A stretch of 64,000 nt of DNA from Pseudoxanthomonas kalamensis DSM 18571 (GTDB lineage Bacteria > Pseudomonadota > Gammaproteobacteria > Xanthomonadales > Xanthomonadaceae). Where the stretch lies: positions 496,001 through 560,000 of the forward strand of contig NZ_PDWQ01000001.1 in NCBI RefSeq assembly GCF_010211745.1, in the 5' to 3' direction. A model generated the notes under the pieces. The model saw only the letters and a program-made list of their open reading frames with translations. It made no database searches and was not told the DNA's origin. The position numbers were made by a program, and so were the translations under genes. Shown here piece by piece: positions 54,392 to 62,901 of this stretch. Numbering within the stretch: position 1 is the first letter of the stretch; every line of letters starts with the position of its first letter.

Positions 54392-55162
54392 GTGACCCTG
54401 CACATCCGCACGGTGGGCGCCGGCCCGCCGATCGTGCTGCTTCATGGCTGGGCGCTGCATGGGGGCGTGTTCGAACCGCTGCTGCAGCGCCTGCACGACC
54501 GCTACCAATTGCACCTGGTCGATCTGCCGGGCCACGGCGGCAGCCGCGACAGCGATCTGCCGCTGGCGTTGCAGCCCTGCGTCGACGAAATCGCGGCGCG
54601 CACGCCCGACGCGGTCTGGTTGGGCTGGTCGCTGGGCGGGCTGTTCGCGCTGAAGGCAGCGGCCATGCTGCCGCAGGTGCGCGGCCTGGTCATGCTGGCG
54701 TCGACGCCGCGCTTCGTGCAGGGGCCGGACTGGCCGGATGCGGTGGAGGCGACGGTGTTCGCCCAGTTCGCCCGCGACCTGGAGCAGGATTATCGCGGCA
54801 CGCTGGATCGCTTCCTGGCGCTGGACGCGCTGGGCTCGGAACACGCCCGCGCCGAATTGCGCCGCTTGCGCGCGGCACTGCACGCGGGCGGCGAGCCGGC
54901 GCCGCGGGCCTTGCAGCAGGGCCTGCAACTGCTCGCGCGCAGCGACCTGCGCCACCTGCTGCCGGGCCTGCCGGTGCCGAGCCTGTGGATTTCCGGTCGC
55001 CGCGACCGCCTGGTGCCGGCGGCCGGCATGCAGGCCGCGGCCGCTTCGGCGCCTGCCAGTGGATTCCTCGATTTACCGCGCGGCGGGCACGCGCCGTTCC
55101 TCGGCCAGGCCGACGAGGTTGCCGCGCGGTTGGCCGATTTCGTTGGCGGATTGCCGGCATGA
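54392..55162 (+). CDS. bioH: Pimeloyl-ACP methyl ester carboxylesterase
   Basis: Removes the methyl group from pimeloyl-ACP methyl ester, ending the BioC-BioH path to pimelate. The 256-residue alpha/beta hydrolase has HGWALHGG, the catalytic Ser in WLGWSLGGLFAL, Asp in SGRRDRLVP and His in RGGHAPFLG. The start is a GTG 2 nt after the bioF stop. Its stop overlaps the bioC start (ATGA). Confidence 0.95.
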   Translation: MTLHIRTVGAGPPIVLLHGWALHGGVFEPLLQRLHDRYQLHLVDLPGHGGSRDSDLPLALQPCVDEIAARTPDAVWLGWSLGGLFALKAAAMLPQVRGLVMLASTPRFVQGPDWPDAVEATVFAQFARDLEQDYRGTLDRFLALDALGSEHARAELRRLRAALHAGGEPAPRALQQGLQLLARSDLRHLLPGLPVPSLWISGRRDRLVPAAGMQAAAASAPASGFLDLPRGGHAPFLGQADEVAARLADFVGGLPA

Positions 55163-56046
55163 GCGAACTGTTCGACCGCCGTCAGGTCCGGCGCGCGTTC
55201 TCGCGCTCGGCCGCCAGCTACGAAGGCGCCGCCGCCCTGCAGCGCCAGGTCGAACAGCACCTGCTGGAATCGCTGGATTACCTGGATGGCCGTGAGCCGC
55301 AGGTGGTGCTGGATGTCGGCAGCGGCCCGGCGCACGCGGCGGCGGCGATGAAGAAGCGCTGGCCACGGGCGCAGGTGCTGGCGCTGGATCTGGCCCTGCC
55401 GATGCTGCGGCAGGCGAAGAAGCAGGCGGGGTGGGGGAAGCCTTTCCACCGCGTCTGCGCCGACGCGCGCGCGCTGCCGCTGGCCGAGGGCAGGGTGGAC
55501 GTGCTGTTCAGCAACCTGTGCCTGCAATGGGTCGAAGACCTGCCGGCAGTGTTCGCCGGCTTCCGCCGCGTGCTGCGGCCGGGCGGCCTGCTGCTGTGTT
55601 CGACCTTCGGCCCCGAGACCCTGCACGAACTGCGCACGGCCTTCGCCGCAGCCGACGAGCGTCCGCACGTCAGTCCGTTCGCCGACATCGCCGGCTTCGG
55701 CGATGCGCTGATGCGCGCCGGTTTCCGCGATCCGGTGCTGGACCGCGACCGCTACACCCTGACCTATCCCGACCTGCCGGCGCTGATGCGCGAGTTGCGC
55801 GCGCTGGGGGCGACCAATGCCCTGCACTCGCGCCGGCACACGCTGACCGGGCGCGCGCGCTTCGCGGCGGCGGCGGCGGCCTACGAACCGTTGCGGATGG
55901 CCGACGGCCGTCTGCCGAGCAGCTGGGACGTGATCCACGCGCAGGCCTGGGCGCCCGAACCCGGTGCGCCGATCCGCGGCGGCGATGGCGACATTGCCAC
56001 GGTGCCGTTATCAGCCATCCCGATCCGCCGGCGCGGGCAGGGTTGA
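55159..56046 (+). CDS. bioC: Malonyl-ACP O-methyltransferase
   Basis: SAM-dependent methyltransferase that starts pimelate synthesis by methylating malonyl-ACP. Length 295 aa. Visible motifs are FDRRQVRRAFSRSAASYEGAA, the SAM loop VVLDVGSGPAHA, LFSNLCLQWVED and LRPGGLLLCSTFGPETL. The gene is coupled to bioH by a 4-nt overlap, and its last 36 nt overlap the 3' end of the convergent glycosyltransferase gene. Confidence 0.95.
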   Translation: MSELFDRRQVRRAFSRSAASYEGAAALQRQVEQHLLESLDYLDGREPQVVLDVGSGPAHAAAAMKKRWPRAQVLALDLALPMLRQAKKQAGWGKPFHRVCADARALPLAEGRVDVLFSNLCLQWVEDLPAVFAGFRRVLRPGGLLLCSTFGPETLHELRTAFAAADERPHVSPFADIAGFGDALMRAGFRDPVLDRDRYTLTYPDLPALMRELRALGATNALHSRRHTLTGRARFAAAAAAYEPLRMADGRLPSSWDVIHAQAWAPEPGAPIRGGDGDIATVPLSAIPIRRRGQG

Positions 56047-57543
56047 GGCCGGCGTCACCACGAACATCACCCGGCCCTCGTAGGGCTCGCCCAATACCTG
56101 CGCGTGGTAGCCCAGTTCGGCAATCCGCGCCTGCAGCGAAGGCCACAGCGCCTGTTTGCAGATCCACAGCACGTCCGGCTCGCGCTCGGCCAGCTCCTGC
56201 GCCAAGTCGGCGTCGAAGCCGGGGTTGAAGCGCGGCTGCGGGCGCGGCAAGGGATGCGGATAGATGCGCTCGATTTCGGTGCCGAGCTCCAGATGCAGGC
56301 CGTAGCGCGCCATGTCGTCGACGAACACCACCTCGCGCACCACGAACGGCGCGCGCTCGCGGATCGCCTCGGCCCAGGCGGAGGCATCCTTGTGGGTCGG
56401 CCAGCCGGCGCTGGCCAGGCGCAGGCCTAGCACCACCACCGCCCACAGCAGCAGCCAGCGCCAGCGCAGCGGCGCGCCGGCCGGACTGCGCGCGGCGATC
56501 AGCAGCGCCAGCGGCACGAACAGCGGTAACAGGTACAACGGCAAGCGCGAGCGCGACAAGCAGAAGACCAGTAGCGGCAACAGCAACCACACGGTCAGCA
56601 AAAGCAGCGGCGCATCGGCGTCGCGCGCGGCCGGCTCGCGCCACCAGCGCCGCAATTGTCCCGGCAATGCGCCGGTGACTCCCAGCAGGCCGCGCGTCCA
56701 TGGCAGGCTGCCCAGCAGCAGGGTCGGCGCGTACACCCACAGCCAGCCGTACCACTGGCCGTTGCGGTTGAAGTGATCGGTGGCGATCCGGTTGTAGATT
56801 TCGTCGCCGACGAAATAGTCCAGCAGCCCCGGCGTGCCCAGGATCACCGCCACATACCACGGCAGCGCCAGCAGCACGAACAGCGCCAGCCCCGACCACT
56901 GCATTACCGACCGCCGCTGCGGTCCCGGTGCCAGCAGGTTGAACAGCAGCATCACCGCCAGCGGCAGCAGTCCGGGCGGACCCTTGGTCAGGAACGCCAG
57001 CGCCAGCGCGACCCACAGCAGCAGCATCCAGCCCAGGCCGCGGCGCCCGGAGGCGGCGAAGCGCGCTTCGACGAAGGCCCACATCGCCAGCGTCTCGCAG
57101 GCGGCCAACAGGAAGTCGGTGGTGATCAGCGAAGCGGCGCCGAACGGCAGCAGCATGGTCGCGTAGACCAGGCCGGCGCGATCCTCGCGCCCGGGCAGCA
57201 GGCGGCGGGCGATCCGCCAGGCCAGCAGCGTGCACAGCAGGTAGCTGAGCGCCGCCGGCAGCCGCGCCGCCCACGGTTTCGGCCCGAAGCCGGCGATCGA
57301 GGCGGCGATCGTCCAGTAAGTCAGCGGCGGCTTGGTCCAGTGCCCGGTTTCGTGGTGACGCTTGGGATGCACCCAGTCGCCGCTGTCGAGCATCTGCAGG
57401 GCGACATTGGTGTAGCGGCCTTCGTCCGGATCCCAGATGCCGCGGCTGCCGAGAAAGGCGAACGCGAGCAGCAGGGCCAGCGCGGCCAGCCGCAGGCTCG
57501 GCGAAGCCGTCAACACATGGCAGCGGCGGAGCAGTTCGGACAT
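56011..57543 (-). CDS. GT39/ArnT-like membrane glycosyltransferase
   Basis: A polytopic protein of 510 aa with the family Asp-Glu motif in GIWDPDEGRYTNVALQML, the WTKPPLTYW block and LTKGPPGLLPLAVML. Members transfer sugars from polyprenyl-phosphate donors to lipid A or proteins in the periplasm. Acceptor and sugar are unknown; no arn genes lie nearby. The last 36 nt overlap bioC on the other strand. Confidence 0.88.
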   Translation of the reverse strand: MSELLRRCHVLTASPSLRLAALALLLAFAFLGSRGIWDPDEGRYTNVALQMLDSGDWVHPKRHHETGHWTKPPLTYWTIAASIAGFGPKPWAARLPAALSYLLCTLLAWRIARRLLPGREDRAGLVYATMLLPFGAASLITTDFLLAACETLAMWAFVEARFAASGRRGLGWMLLLWVALALAFLTKGPPGLLPLAVMLLFNLLAPGPQRRSVMQWSGLALFVLLALPWYVAVILGTPGLLDYFVGDEIYNRIATDHFNRNGQWYGWLWVYAPTLLLGSLPWTRGLLGVTGALPGQLRRWWREPAARDADAPLLLLTVWLLLPLLVFCLSRSRLPLYLLPLFVPLALLIAARSPAGAPLRWRWLLLWAVVVLGLRLASAGWPTHKDASAWAEAIRERAPFVVREVVFVDDMARYGLHLELGTEIERIYPHPLPRPQPRFNPGFDADLAQELAEREPDVLWICKQALWPSLQARIAELGYHAQVLGEPYEGRVMFVVTPASTLPAPADRDG

Positions 57544-57630
57544 GCACCGGGATCGACGTCGGGGGTGCCCAGCAATAGTCCGGGCGGCGTCGAAAAAGCG
57601 TCCGAAGCCGCCACCGCGGCATGCAACGGT

Positions 57631-58062
57631 TCAGCCGCGGCTTACCTGCGCGATCCAGTCCTGCAGGTTGTAGTAATTGCTGACCCGGGCGATGCGCTCG
57701 TGGCGGATCTCGAAGAACGCGCCGCCGGGCAACACGTAGCCTTGCCCGTTGGCCGGCGGCAGGCCTTCGTCGTCGCGCAGGTACTCCCCGTGCACGACAT
57801 ACTCGGCGGCGGCGCGGTCACCATCGGGCGAGGCCATCACCACGATATCGCGCAACTGTTCGCGATAGCACGCATCCATCCGCGTCAGGAAGGTGGCGAA
57901 AGCATTGCGGCCGGTTTCGCGCGGGCCCTGGTTGAGGTCGTGCACGACATCGTCGGCGAGCAGGACCAGCATGCCGTCGCGGTCGCCGCGGTTGAAAGCG
58001 GCGTAGTAGGCCAGGACCAGTTCGATGGCGCGATCCTGCTTGCGGGAACCGTCGATGATCAT
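57631..58062 (-). CDS. NTF2-like/ketosteroid isomerase-related protein
   Basis: A 143-residue SnoaL-type alpha+beta protein. The first helix and strand (IELVLAYYAAFNRGDRDGMLVLLADDVVHDLNQG) and the GGAFFEIRHERIARVSNYYNLQDW end are typical of TIGR02096-like KSI-related proteins. The ATG at 58062 is used; longer frames run through the YdcF gene in another reading. It is 62 bp after the YdcF-like gene. Ligand unknown. Confidence 0.85.
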   Translation of the reverse strand: MIIDGSRKQDRAIELVLAYYAAFNRGDRDGMLVLLADDVVHDLNQGPRETGRNAFATFLTRMDACYREQLRDIVVMASPDGDRAAAEYVVHGEYLRDDEGLPPANGQGYVLPGGAFFEIRHERIARVSNYYNLQDWIAQVSRG

Positions 58063-58124
58063 GCGCGGGAGGCGGTGGCGAAGGCGTGGCCCGGCAGTAT
58101 AGCCGTGCCATCGCGGCGAGCGGC

Positions 58125-58739
58125 TCAGCTCGGCTTGACCACGCGGTCGCGATGGAAGAAATACACCTCCTGCAACAGGAAGCGCCAGCGCGTGCTGAGG
58201 CTGCGAAAGCGGCTGGTCGGGGTTGGCGAACCGACCGCGGCAATGCCGGCATCGTCGGCCAGGCGCAGGGCGCGCGCCATGTGCAGCGGGTCGCTGACGA
58301 TGATCGCGCTGTGCAGGTCGTGGGTGTGCATCACCCGCGAAGCCTGCTGCAGGTTCTGCCAGGTGGTGCGGGATACCGATTCGATCAGGATCGCTTCTTC
58401 CGGCACGCCGTGGCGCAACGCATAGCGGCGCGCCACCTGGGCTTCGGAGAAGCGCGCGCCCGAGCCACCATAGCCGCCGGTGAAGATCAGCTTGCCGGCC
58501 AGCCCGCGCTGGTACAGGTCGATGCCGTGGCGAATACGCTCCTCGAACACCGGCGAGGGATTGGCGTCGTAGGCGGCCGCGCCGAGCACGATGATCGCGT
58601 CGGCCGGCGCGGCCTGGTCGCGTTCGCCGACCACGGCGATGTAGACCGCCACCGCGCACAGCCACAGCACGGCCAGCAGGCCCAGCCGCCACAGCCAGCT
58701 CCAGATGCCGCGCCGGCGCGGTTTGCCGCGGGCATTCAC
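58125..58739 (-). CDS. YdcF/SanA-like DUF218 membrane protein
   Basis: A 204-residue protein with one N-terminal membrane helix (LWRLGLLAVLWLCAVAVYIAVV) and a DUF218 domain with DAIIVLGAAAYDANPSPVFEERI, GGYGGSGARFSEA and IIVSDPLHMARAL. Relatives affect envelope integrity. The start is a GTG at 58739 overlapping the upstream dehydratase stop (GTGA), so the two are coupled. Confidence 0.88.
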   Translation of the reverse strand: MNARGKPRRRGIWSWLWRLGLLAVLWLCAVAVYIAVVGERDQAAPADAIIVLGAAAYDANPSPVFEERIRHGIDLYQRGLAGKLIFTGGYGGSGARFSEAQVARRYALRHGVPEEAILIESVSRTTWQNLQQASRVMHTHDLHSAIIVSDPLHMARALRLADDAGIAAVGSPTPTSRFRSLSTRWRFLLQEVYFFHRDRVVKPS

Positions 58740-59698
58740 GGCGCGCTCCAGGGCAGGGCGTCCAGATCGACGTTGCCACCGGACAGGATCAGGCCGACCC
58801 GCTGCCCGGCAAAGCGCTCGGGTTGCTGCAGCACCGCGGCCAGCGCGATCGCCGAGGACGGCTCGACGATCAGCTTCAGCACCTGCCACAGCAGGCGCAT
58901 CGCCGCCGTGGTGGCGGCATCGTCGACCACGATCGCTTGCACGCCGTGATCGCGCAGGATGGCGAAGTTGGGTTCGCCGAGGCTGCCGCGCAGGCCGTCG
59001 CAGATCGTGTCGGGCACGAAATCCACATCGTGCCGGCCCAGCGCCAGCGAACGGGCGGTGTCGGCCGCGCCTTCAGGCTCGGCCGCGAACACCTTGCACT
59101 GCGGCGCCAGCGCGGCGGCGGCGATGGCGGTGCCCGAGGCCAGGCCGCCGCCGCCGACCGGGATCACCAGCGCATCCAGTGGACCGGTGTGGTTGATCAG
59201 TTCCATCGCCGCCGTGCCCTGGCCGGCGATGACCCGCGCATCGGTGTAGGGATGGACCAGCTCGGCGCCGGTATCGGCCTGCACCTGCGCGCACATCGCT
59301 TCGCGCGCGGCGATGCCGGCCGCGCAGCGGTGCAGGATGGCGCCGTAGCGGCGGATCGACGCCAGCTTGGCTTCCACCGCGCCTTCGGGCACCACCACAT
59401 GGCAGGCGATGCCGCGGGTCGCGGAGGCCAGCGCCAGTGCCGCGCCGTGGTTGCCGGAAGAATGGGTCACCACGCCGCGCCGCGCCGCGGTTTCGTCCAG
59501 CGACCACACCGCATTGCAGGCGCCGCGGAACTTGAACGCGCCGCTGCGTTGCAGGGGTTCGGCCTTGAAATGCAGTTGCGCGCCCGACAGTTCGTCGAGC
59601 GCGTGCGAACGCAGTACCGGTGTGACCCGTGCATGCGGCGCGATCCGGGCCGCGGCATCCAGCAGGTCGTCGAACGTGGGGAGTGCGGGTGGCATCAT
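58736..59698 (-). CDS. Threonine dehydratase/serine racemase family PLP enzyme
   Basis: A 320-residue fold-type II PLP enzyme with the Schiff-base lysine in SGAFKFRGACNAV, the carboxylate loop SSGNHGAAL and the PLP phosphate loop GGGGLASG. There is no C-terminal ACT domain, so it belongs to the catabolic threonine dehydratase/serine racemase group rather than IlvA. It would deaminate or racemise hydroxy-amino acids. Which reaction prevails cannot be told. A second ATG three nt downstream is equally possible as start. Confidence 0.9.
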   Translation of the reverse strand: MMPPALPTFDDLLDAAARIAPHARVTPVLRSHALDELSGAQLHFKAEPLQRSGAFKFRGACNAVWSLDETAARRGVVTHSSGNHGAALALASATRGIACHVVVPEGAVEAKLASIRRYGAILHRCAAGIAAREAMCAQVQADTGAELVHPYTDARVIAGQGTAAMELINHTGPLDALVIPVGGGGLASGTAIAAAALAPQCKVFAAEPEGAADTARSLALGRHDVDFVPDTICDGLRGSLGEPNFAILRDHGVQAIVVDDAATTAAMRLLWQVLKLIVEPSSAIALAAVLQQPERFAGQRVGLILSGGNVDLDALPWSAP

Positions 59699-59876
59699 GG
59701 AAAGAGTAGCGTACCGGTTGCGGCGTGCTGTCGAAACTGAACCGAGTCACATGGACAAGATGAATGGAACAACGCGTTCCCGTACGACGCCGGCCGGATT
59801 AAGCACGCATTCAATGCCGGGCGCCGAATCTGCCAGTCACGGAAGCTGCGCTGTTTGCAGTACCACGGGGGTTGTG

Positions 59877-60521
59877 ATGAAGAAACGTCTGTTGCTGGCC
59901 GCTGCGGTGGCCGCCGTCTCGCTGACCGGTTGCGTCACCTACGACTATGTCGATGGCAGCGCGCCGGGCGGCTATTACACCGGTCGCGCGTCGGTCGATT
60001 ACGGCTATGGCGGCTATATCGGTTACGGCTCGCCGTATGGCTACTATGGCTACGGCAGCTACGGATATTCGCCGTACAGCTATTACCCCTACGGCTATTA
60101 CGGCTACTACAGCTATCCGCGCTACCCCTATTACCGGCCGCCGTACAAGCCGCGCCCCGACGGCGACCACGATCATGGTCACGGCAACGGTGATCATCAT
60201 GGCGGCGGGCATGCCGGTGGCGACAATCGGCCGCCGCCGTGGCGGGCGCCGGATGGCCGCTACATCCAGCCCGGCAGCCAGCCGAAGGTGCCGTCGCGCA
60301 CGCGGGCTGCGGTCCCGAGCGCGCAGGGTGTGCGCAGCCAGCCGGCCGTCGCTCCGACCCGGCAGGTCGCACCCTCTTCTTCTTCCGTGCGTTCGGCTCC
60401 CGCTTCCCGCCCGCAATCGGCGCCGGCGTCGCGTGCTGCCAGCTCCTCCGGTCGCAGCATGTCGCGTTCCGTGTCGTCGCCGGCCCGTTCCGCGCCACGG
60501 GAGACGCGCGAGAAAGATTGA
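59877..60521 (+). CDS. Tyr/Gly- and His-rich lipoprotein, 214 aa
   Basis: A lipoprotein signal (LLLAAAVAAVSLTGC) is followed by a low-complexity domain of about 75 residues rich in YGYGGYIGYGSPYGYYGYGS-type repeats, a His/Asp/Gly segment (DHDHGHGNGDHHGGGHAGG) that could bind metals, and a Ser/Pro/Arg/Ala-rich basic tail. No enzymatic domain is present. Similar proteins occur in Xanthomonadaceae without assigned roles. Its transcript ends at a strong terminator 160 bp downstream. Confidence 0.82.
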   Translation: MKKRLLLAAAVAAVSLTGCVTYDYVDGSAPGGYYTGRASVDYGYGGYIGYGSPYGYYGYGSYGYSPYSYYPYGYYGYYSYPRYPYYRPPYKPRPDGDHDHGHGNGDHHGGGHAGGDNRPPPWRAPDGRYIQPGSQPKVPSRTRAAVPSAQGVRSQPAVAPTRQVAPSSSSVRSAPASRPQSAPASRAASSSGRSMSRSVSSPARSAPRETREKD

Positions 60522-60682
60522 CGGAGTTGGCTTGTCTGCGGATCGGCAGGGGCTCAAGCTGCAGGAACTGACCGGTTGCGTCGCTTTCTGACGTGTCAGG
60601 TAGGAAGTCTCCATGCCGATGTCCGGACGGGAAATCTGGATCCCCCCTGTTCCGGCCCCGCCGGATGTCGGCGCCTCTGCGG

Positions 60683-60715
60683 AAAGCCCGGTCGAGAGAC
60701 CGGGCTTTCTTTTTC
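60683..60715 (+). terminator. Rho-independent terminator
   Basis: AAAGCCCGGTC and GACCGGGCTTT form an 11-bp stem with GAGA loop, followed by CTTTTTC. It ends the transcript of the Tyr/His-rich lipoprotein gene. Confidence 0.93.
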
Positions 60716-60764
60716 TCATCCTGTTGAATTTGAAAGGGTTTCCAGGACTTCCGCCAGGCAGGCG

Positions 60765-60935
60765 GACAAAGAAAGGGGCCGGCAGTCCCCCGACTACCGG
60801 CCCCTGGGCTTCCCCGATGCGTGCGGTGGCTGGCCCCTGTTCCAGTCCCAGCCTGCGCCCCTGGTCGCTTGCCGCATCGGGTGCCGGGAAGAAGGTGCAG
60901 ATTCCGTGCCAACCACGTAAGCGCAGCGTGAGGAA
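60765..60935 (-). ncRNA. Candidate small RNA divergent from mnmG
   Basis: Within the 250-bp gene-free gap, the minus strand has CCCGATGCG pairing with CGCATCGGG over about 60 nt, enclosing GGCTGG/CCAGCC. Next comes a hairpin GGGGCCGG...CCGGCCCC (about 60775-60804 in plus coordinates) followed directly by TTTCTTTG, a terminator-like end. No coding frame fits. Promoter not identified. The plus-strand alternative is an mnmG leader structure. Confidence 0.35.
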
Positions 60936-60983
60936 CCGGGACGGGTAGAATCCGCAACCGCACCCGACTTGCCTTTCGTGCCG

Positions 60984-62873
60984 ATGCAGCAGGACTTCCA
61001 CCACTACCAGGTCATCGTCGTCGGCGGTGGCCATGCCGGAACCGAGGCCGCGCTGGCCGCGGCGCGCGCCGGTGCGCGCACCCTGCTGCTGACCCACAAC
61101 ATCGAGACGGTCGGGGCGATGAGCTGCAACCCGGCCATCGGCGGCATCGGCAAGGGCCATCTGGTCCGCGAGATCGACGCGCTGGGCGGGATCATGGCCC
61201 GCGCCGCCGACGCCGCCGGCATCCAGTGGCGGCGGCTCAACGCTTCCAAGGGCCCGGCCGTGCGCGCGACGCGTGCGCAGGCGGACCGTTCGCTGTACCG
61301 CAGCTTCATCCGCCGCGCGGTCGAGAGCCAGCCCGGCCTGACCGTGTTCCAGGCCGCGGTGGACGATCTGCTGATCGAAAACGGCGCCGTGCACGGCGTG
61401 CTGACCCAGACCGGCTTGCGTTTCGAAGCGCCGGCCGTGGTGCTGACTGCCGGCACCTTCCTGGCTGGCAAGATCCACGTTGGCGATACCCAGTACGCCG
61501 CCGGTCGCATGGGCGACCCGCCCGCCACCACGCTGGCCGTGCGGTTGCGCGAAGGGCCGTTCGTGGTCGAACGGCTGAAGACCGGCACCCCGCCGCGGAT
61601 TGACGGCCGTAGTCTGGATTGTTCGGTGATGCAGGAACAGCCCGGCGACGATCCGCGGCCGGTGTTCTCGTTCATGGGCAGCACCGCCGACCATCCGCGC
61701 CAGGTCAGCTGCTGGATCACCCACACCACCGAGCGCACCCACGAGATCATCCGCGCCGCACTGCATCGTTCACCGTTGTATTCGGGGCAGATCGAAGGCA
61801 TCGGCCCGCGCTACTGCCCGTCGATCGAGGACAAGGTGGTGCGTTTCGCCGACAAGGCCAGCCACCAGATCTTCGTCGAGCCGGAAGGGCTGGATGTGGC
61901 CGAGATCTATCCCAACGGCATTTCCACCTCGCTGCCGTTCGACGTGCAGCTGGAACTGGTGCGCAGCATCCGCGGCTTCGAACACGCGCACATCACCCGC
62001 CCCGGCTATGCCATCGAATACGACTTCTTCGATCCGCGCGGGCTGAAGTCCTCGCTGGAAACCAAGGCGGTGGCCGGACTGTTCTTCGCCGGCCAGATCA
62101 ACGGCACCACCGGCTACGAGGAAGCGGCGGCGCAAGGACTGGTGGCGGGCGTCAATGCGGCGCTCGCCGTGCAGCAGCGGGACGCGTGGTCGCCGCGCCG
62201 CGACCAGGCCTACATCGGCGTGCTGATCGACGACCTGATCACCCACGGCACCAACGAGCCGTACCGCATGTTCACCAGCCGCGCCGAATACCGGCTGCAG
62301 CTGCGCGAAGACAACGCCGATCTGCGCCTGACCGAGGCCGGGCGCGAACTGGGCCTGGTCGACGACGCGCGCTGGGCGGCGTTTTCGCGCAAGCGCGAGG
62401 CGATCGAGCGCGAAACACAACGCTTGCGTGGGCTGTGGGCCTCGCCGGCCAATGCGGCCGGACGTGAAGCGGTGGCCACGCTGGGCATCGAACTGAGCCG
62501 GGAGACGCATGCGCTGGACCTGCTGCGCCGCCCCGAACTGGATTACGCCGGGCTGACCGCGCTGAGCGCATTCGCGCCGGCCGTGGACGATGCGGCAGTG
62601 GCCGAACAGGTCGAGATCGAAGCCAAGTATTCCGGTTACCTGCAGCGCCAGCGCGACGAGATCGCGCGCCAGCAGCGCCACGGCGAAACGCCGATCCCAC
62701 CCGGTTTCGACTATGCCCGGGTCCGCGGCCTGTCGGCCGAAGTGCAGCAGAAGCTGCTGCGCGTGCAGCCGCAGACCGTCGGCCAGGCCCAGCGCATCCC
62801 CGGCATGACACCGGCGGCGATCTCCCTGCTGCTGGTGCACCTGGAACGCGACCGCCGCGGCAAGGTGGCCTGA
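60984..62873 (+). CDS. mnmG: tRNA uridine-5-carboxymethylaminomethyl modification enzyme MnmG (GidA)
   Basis: With MnmE it installs cmnm5 at U34 of several tRNAs, using FAD and methylenetetrahydrofolate. The chosen ATG at 60984 gives 629 aa, the family length. The FAD motif is [21 protein letters not shown], and [33 protein letters not shown] and [16 protein letters not shown] are conserved. In-frame TTG (60969) and GTG (60978) codons upstream are less likely starts. mnmE is not in the window. Confidence 0.96.
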   Translation: MQQDFHHYQVIVVGGGHAGTEAALAAARAGARTLLLTHNIETVGAMSCNPAIGGIGKGHLVREIDALGGIMARAADAAGIQWRRLNASKGPAVRATRAQADRSLYRSFIRRAVESQPGLTVFQAAVDDLLIENGAVHGVLTQTGLRFEAPAVVLTAGTFLAGKIHVGDTQYAAGRMGDPPATTLAVRLREGPFVVERLKTGTPPRIDGRSLDCSVMQEQPGDDPRPVFSFMGSTADHPRQVSCWITHTTERTHEIIRAALHRSPLYSGQIEGIGPRYCPSIEDKVVRFADKASHQIFVEPEGLDVAEIYPNGISTSLPFDVQLELVRSIRGFEHAHITRPGYAIEYDFFDPRGLKSSLETKAVAGLFFAGQINGTTGYEEAAAQGLVAGVNAALAVQQRDAWSPRRDQAYIGVLIDDLITHGTNEPYRMFTSRAEYRLQLREDNADLRLTEAGRELGLVDDARWAAFSRKREAIERETQRLRGLWASPANAAGREAVATLGIELSRETHALDLLRRPELDYAGLTALSAFAPAVDDAAVAEQVEIEAKYSGYLQRQRDEIARQQRHGETPIPPGFDYARVRGLSAEVQQKLLRVQPQTVGQAQRIPGMTPAAISLLLVHLERDRRGKVA

Positions 62874-62901
62874 CGACGGTGAAGGGGTCGGTGGTGATCG
62901 G

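Noticed and set aside
60765-60935. 4.5S (SRP) or 6S RNA gene upstream of mnmG
   Set aside because: The SRP signature GGAAGGAAGCAG-type loop is missing and the stem lengths do not form the single long hairpin with central bubble of 6S RNA.
60613-60948. 111-residue frame after the Tyr/His-rich lipoprotein gene
   Set aside because: It runs through a strong rho-independent terminator and shows no domain or conserved composition.
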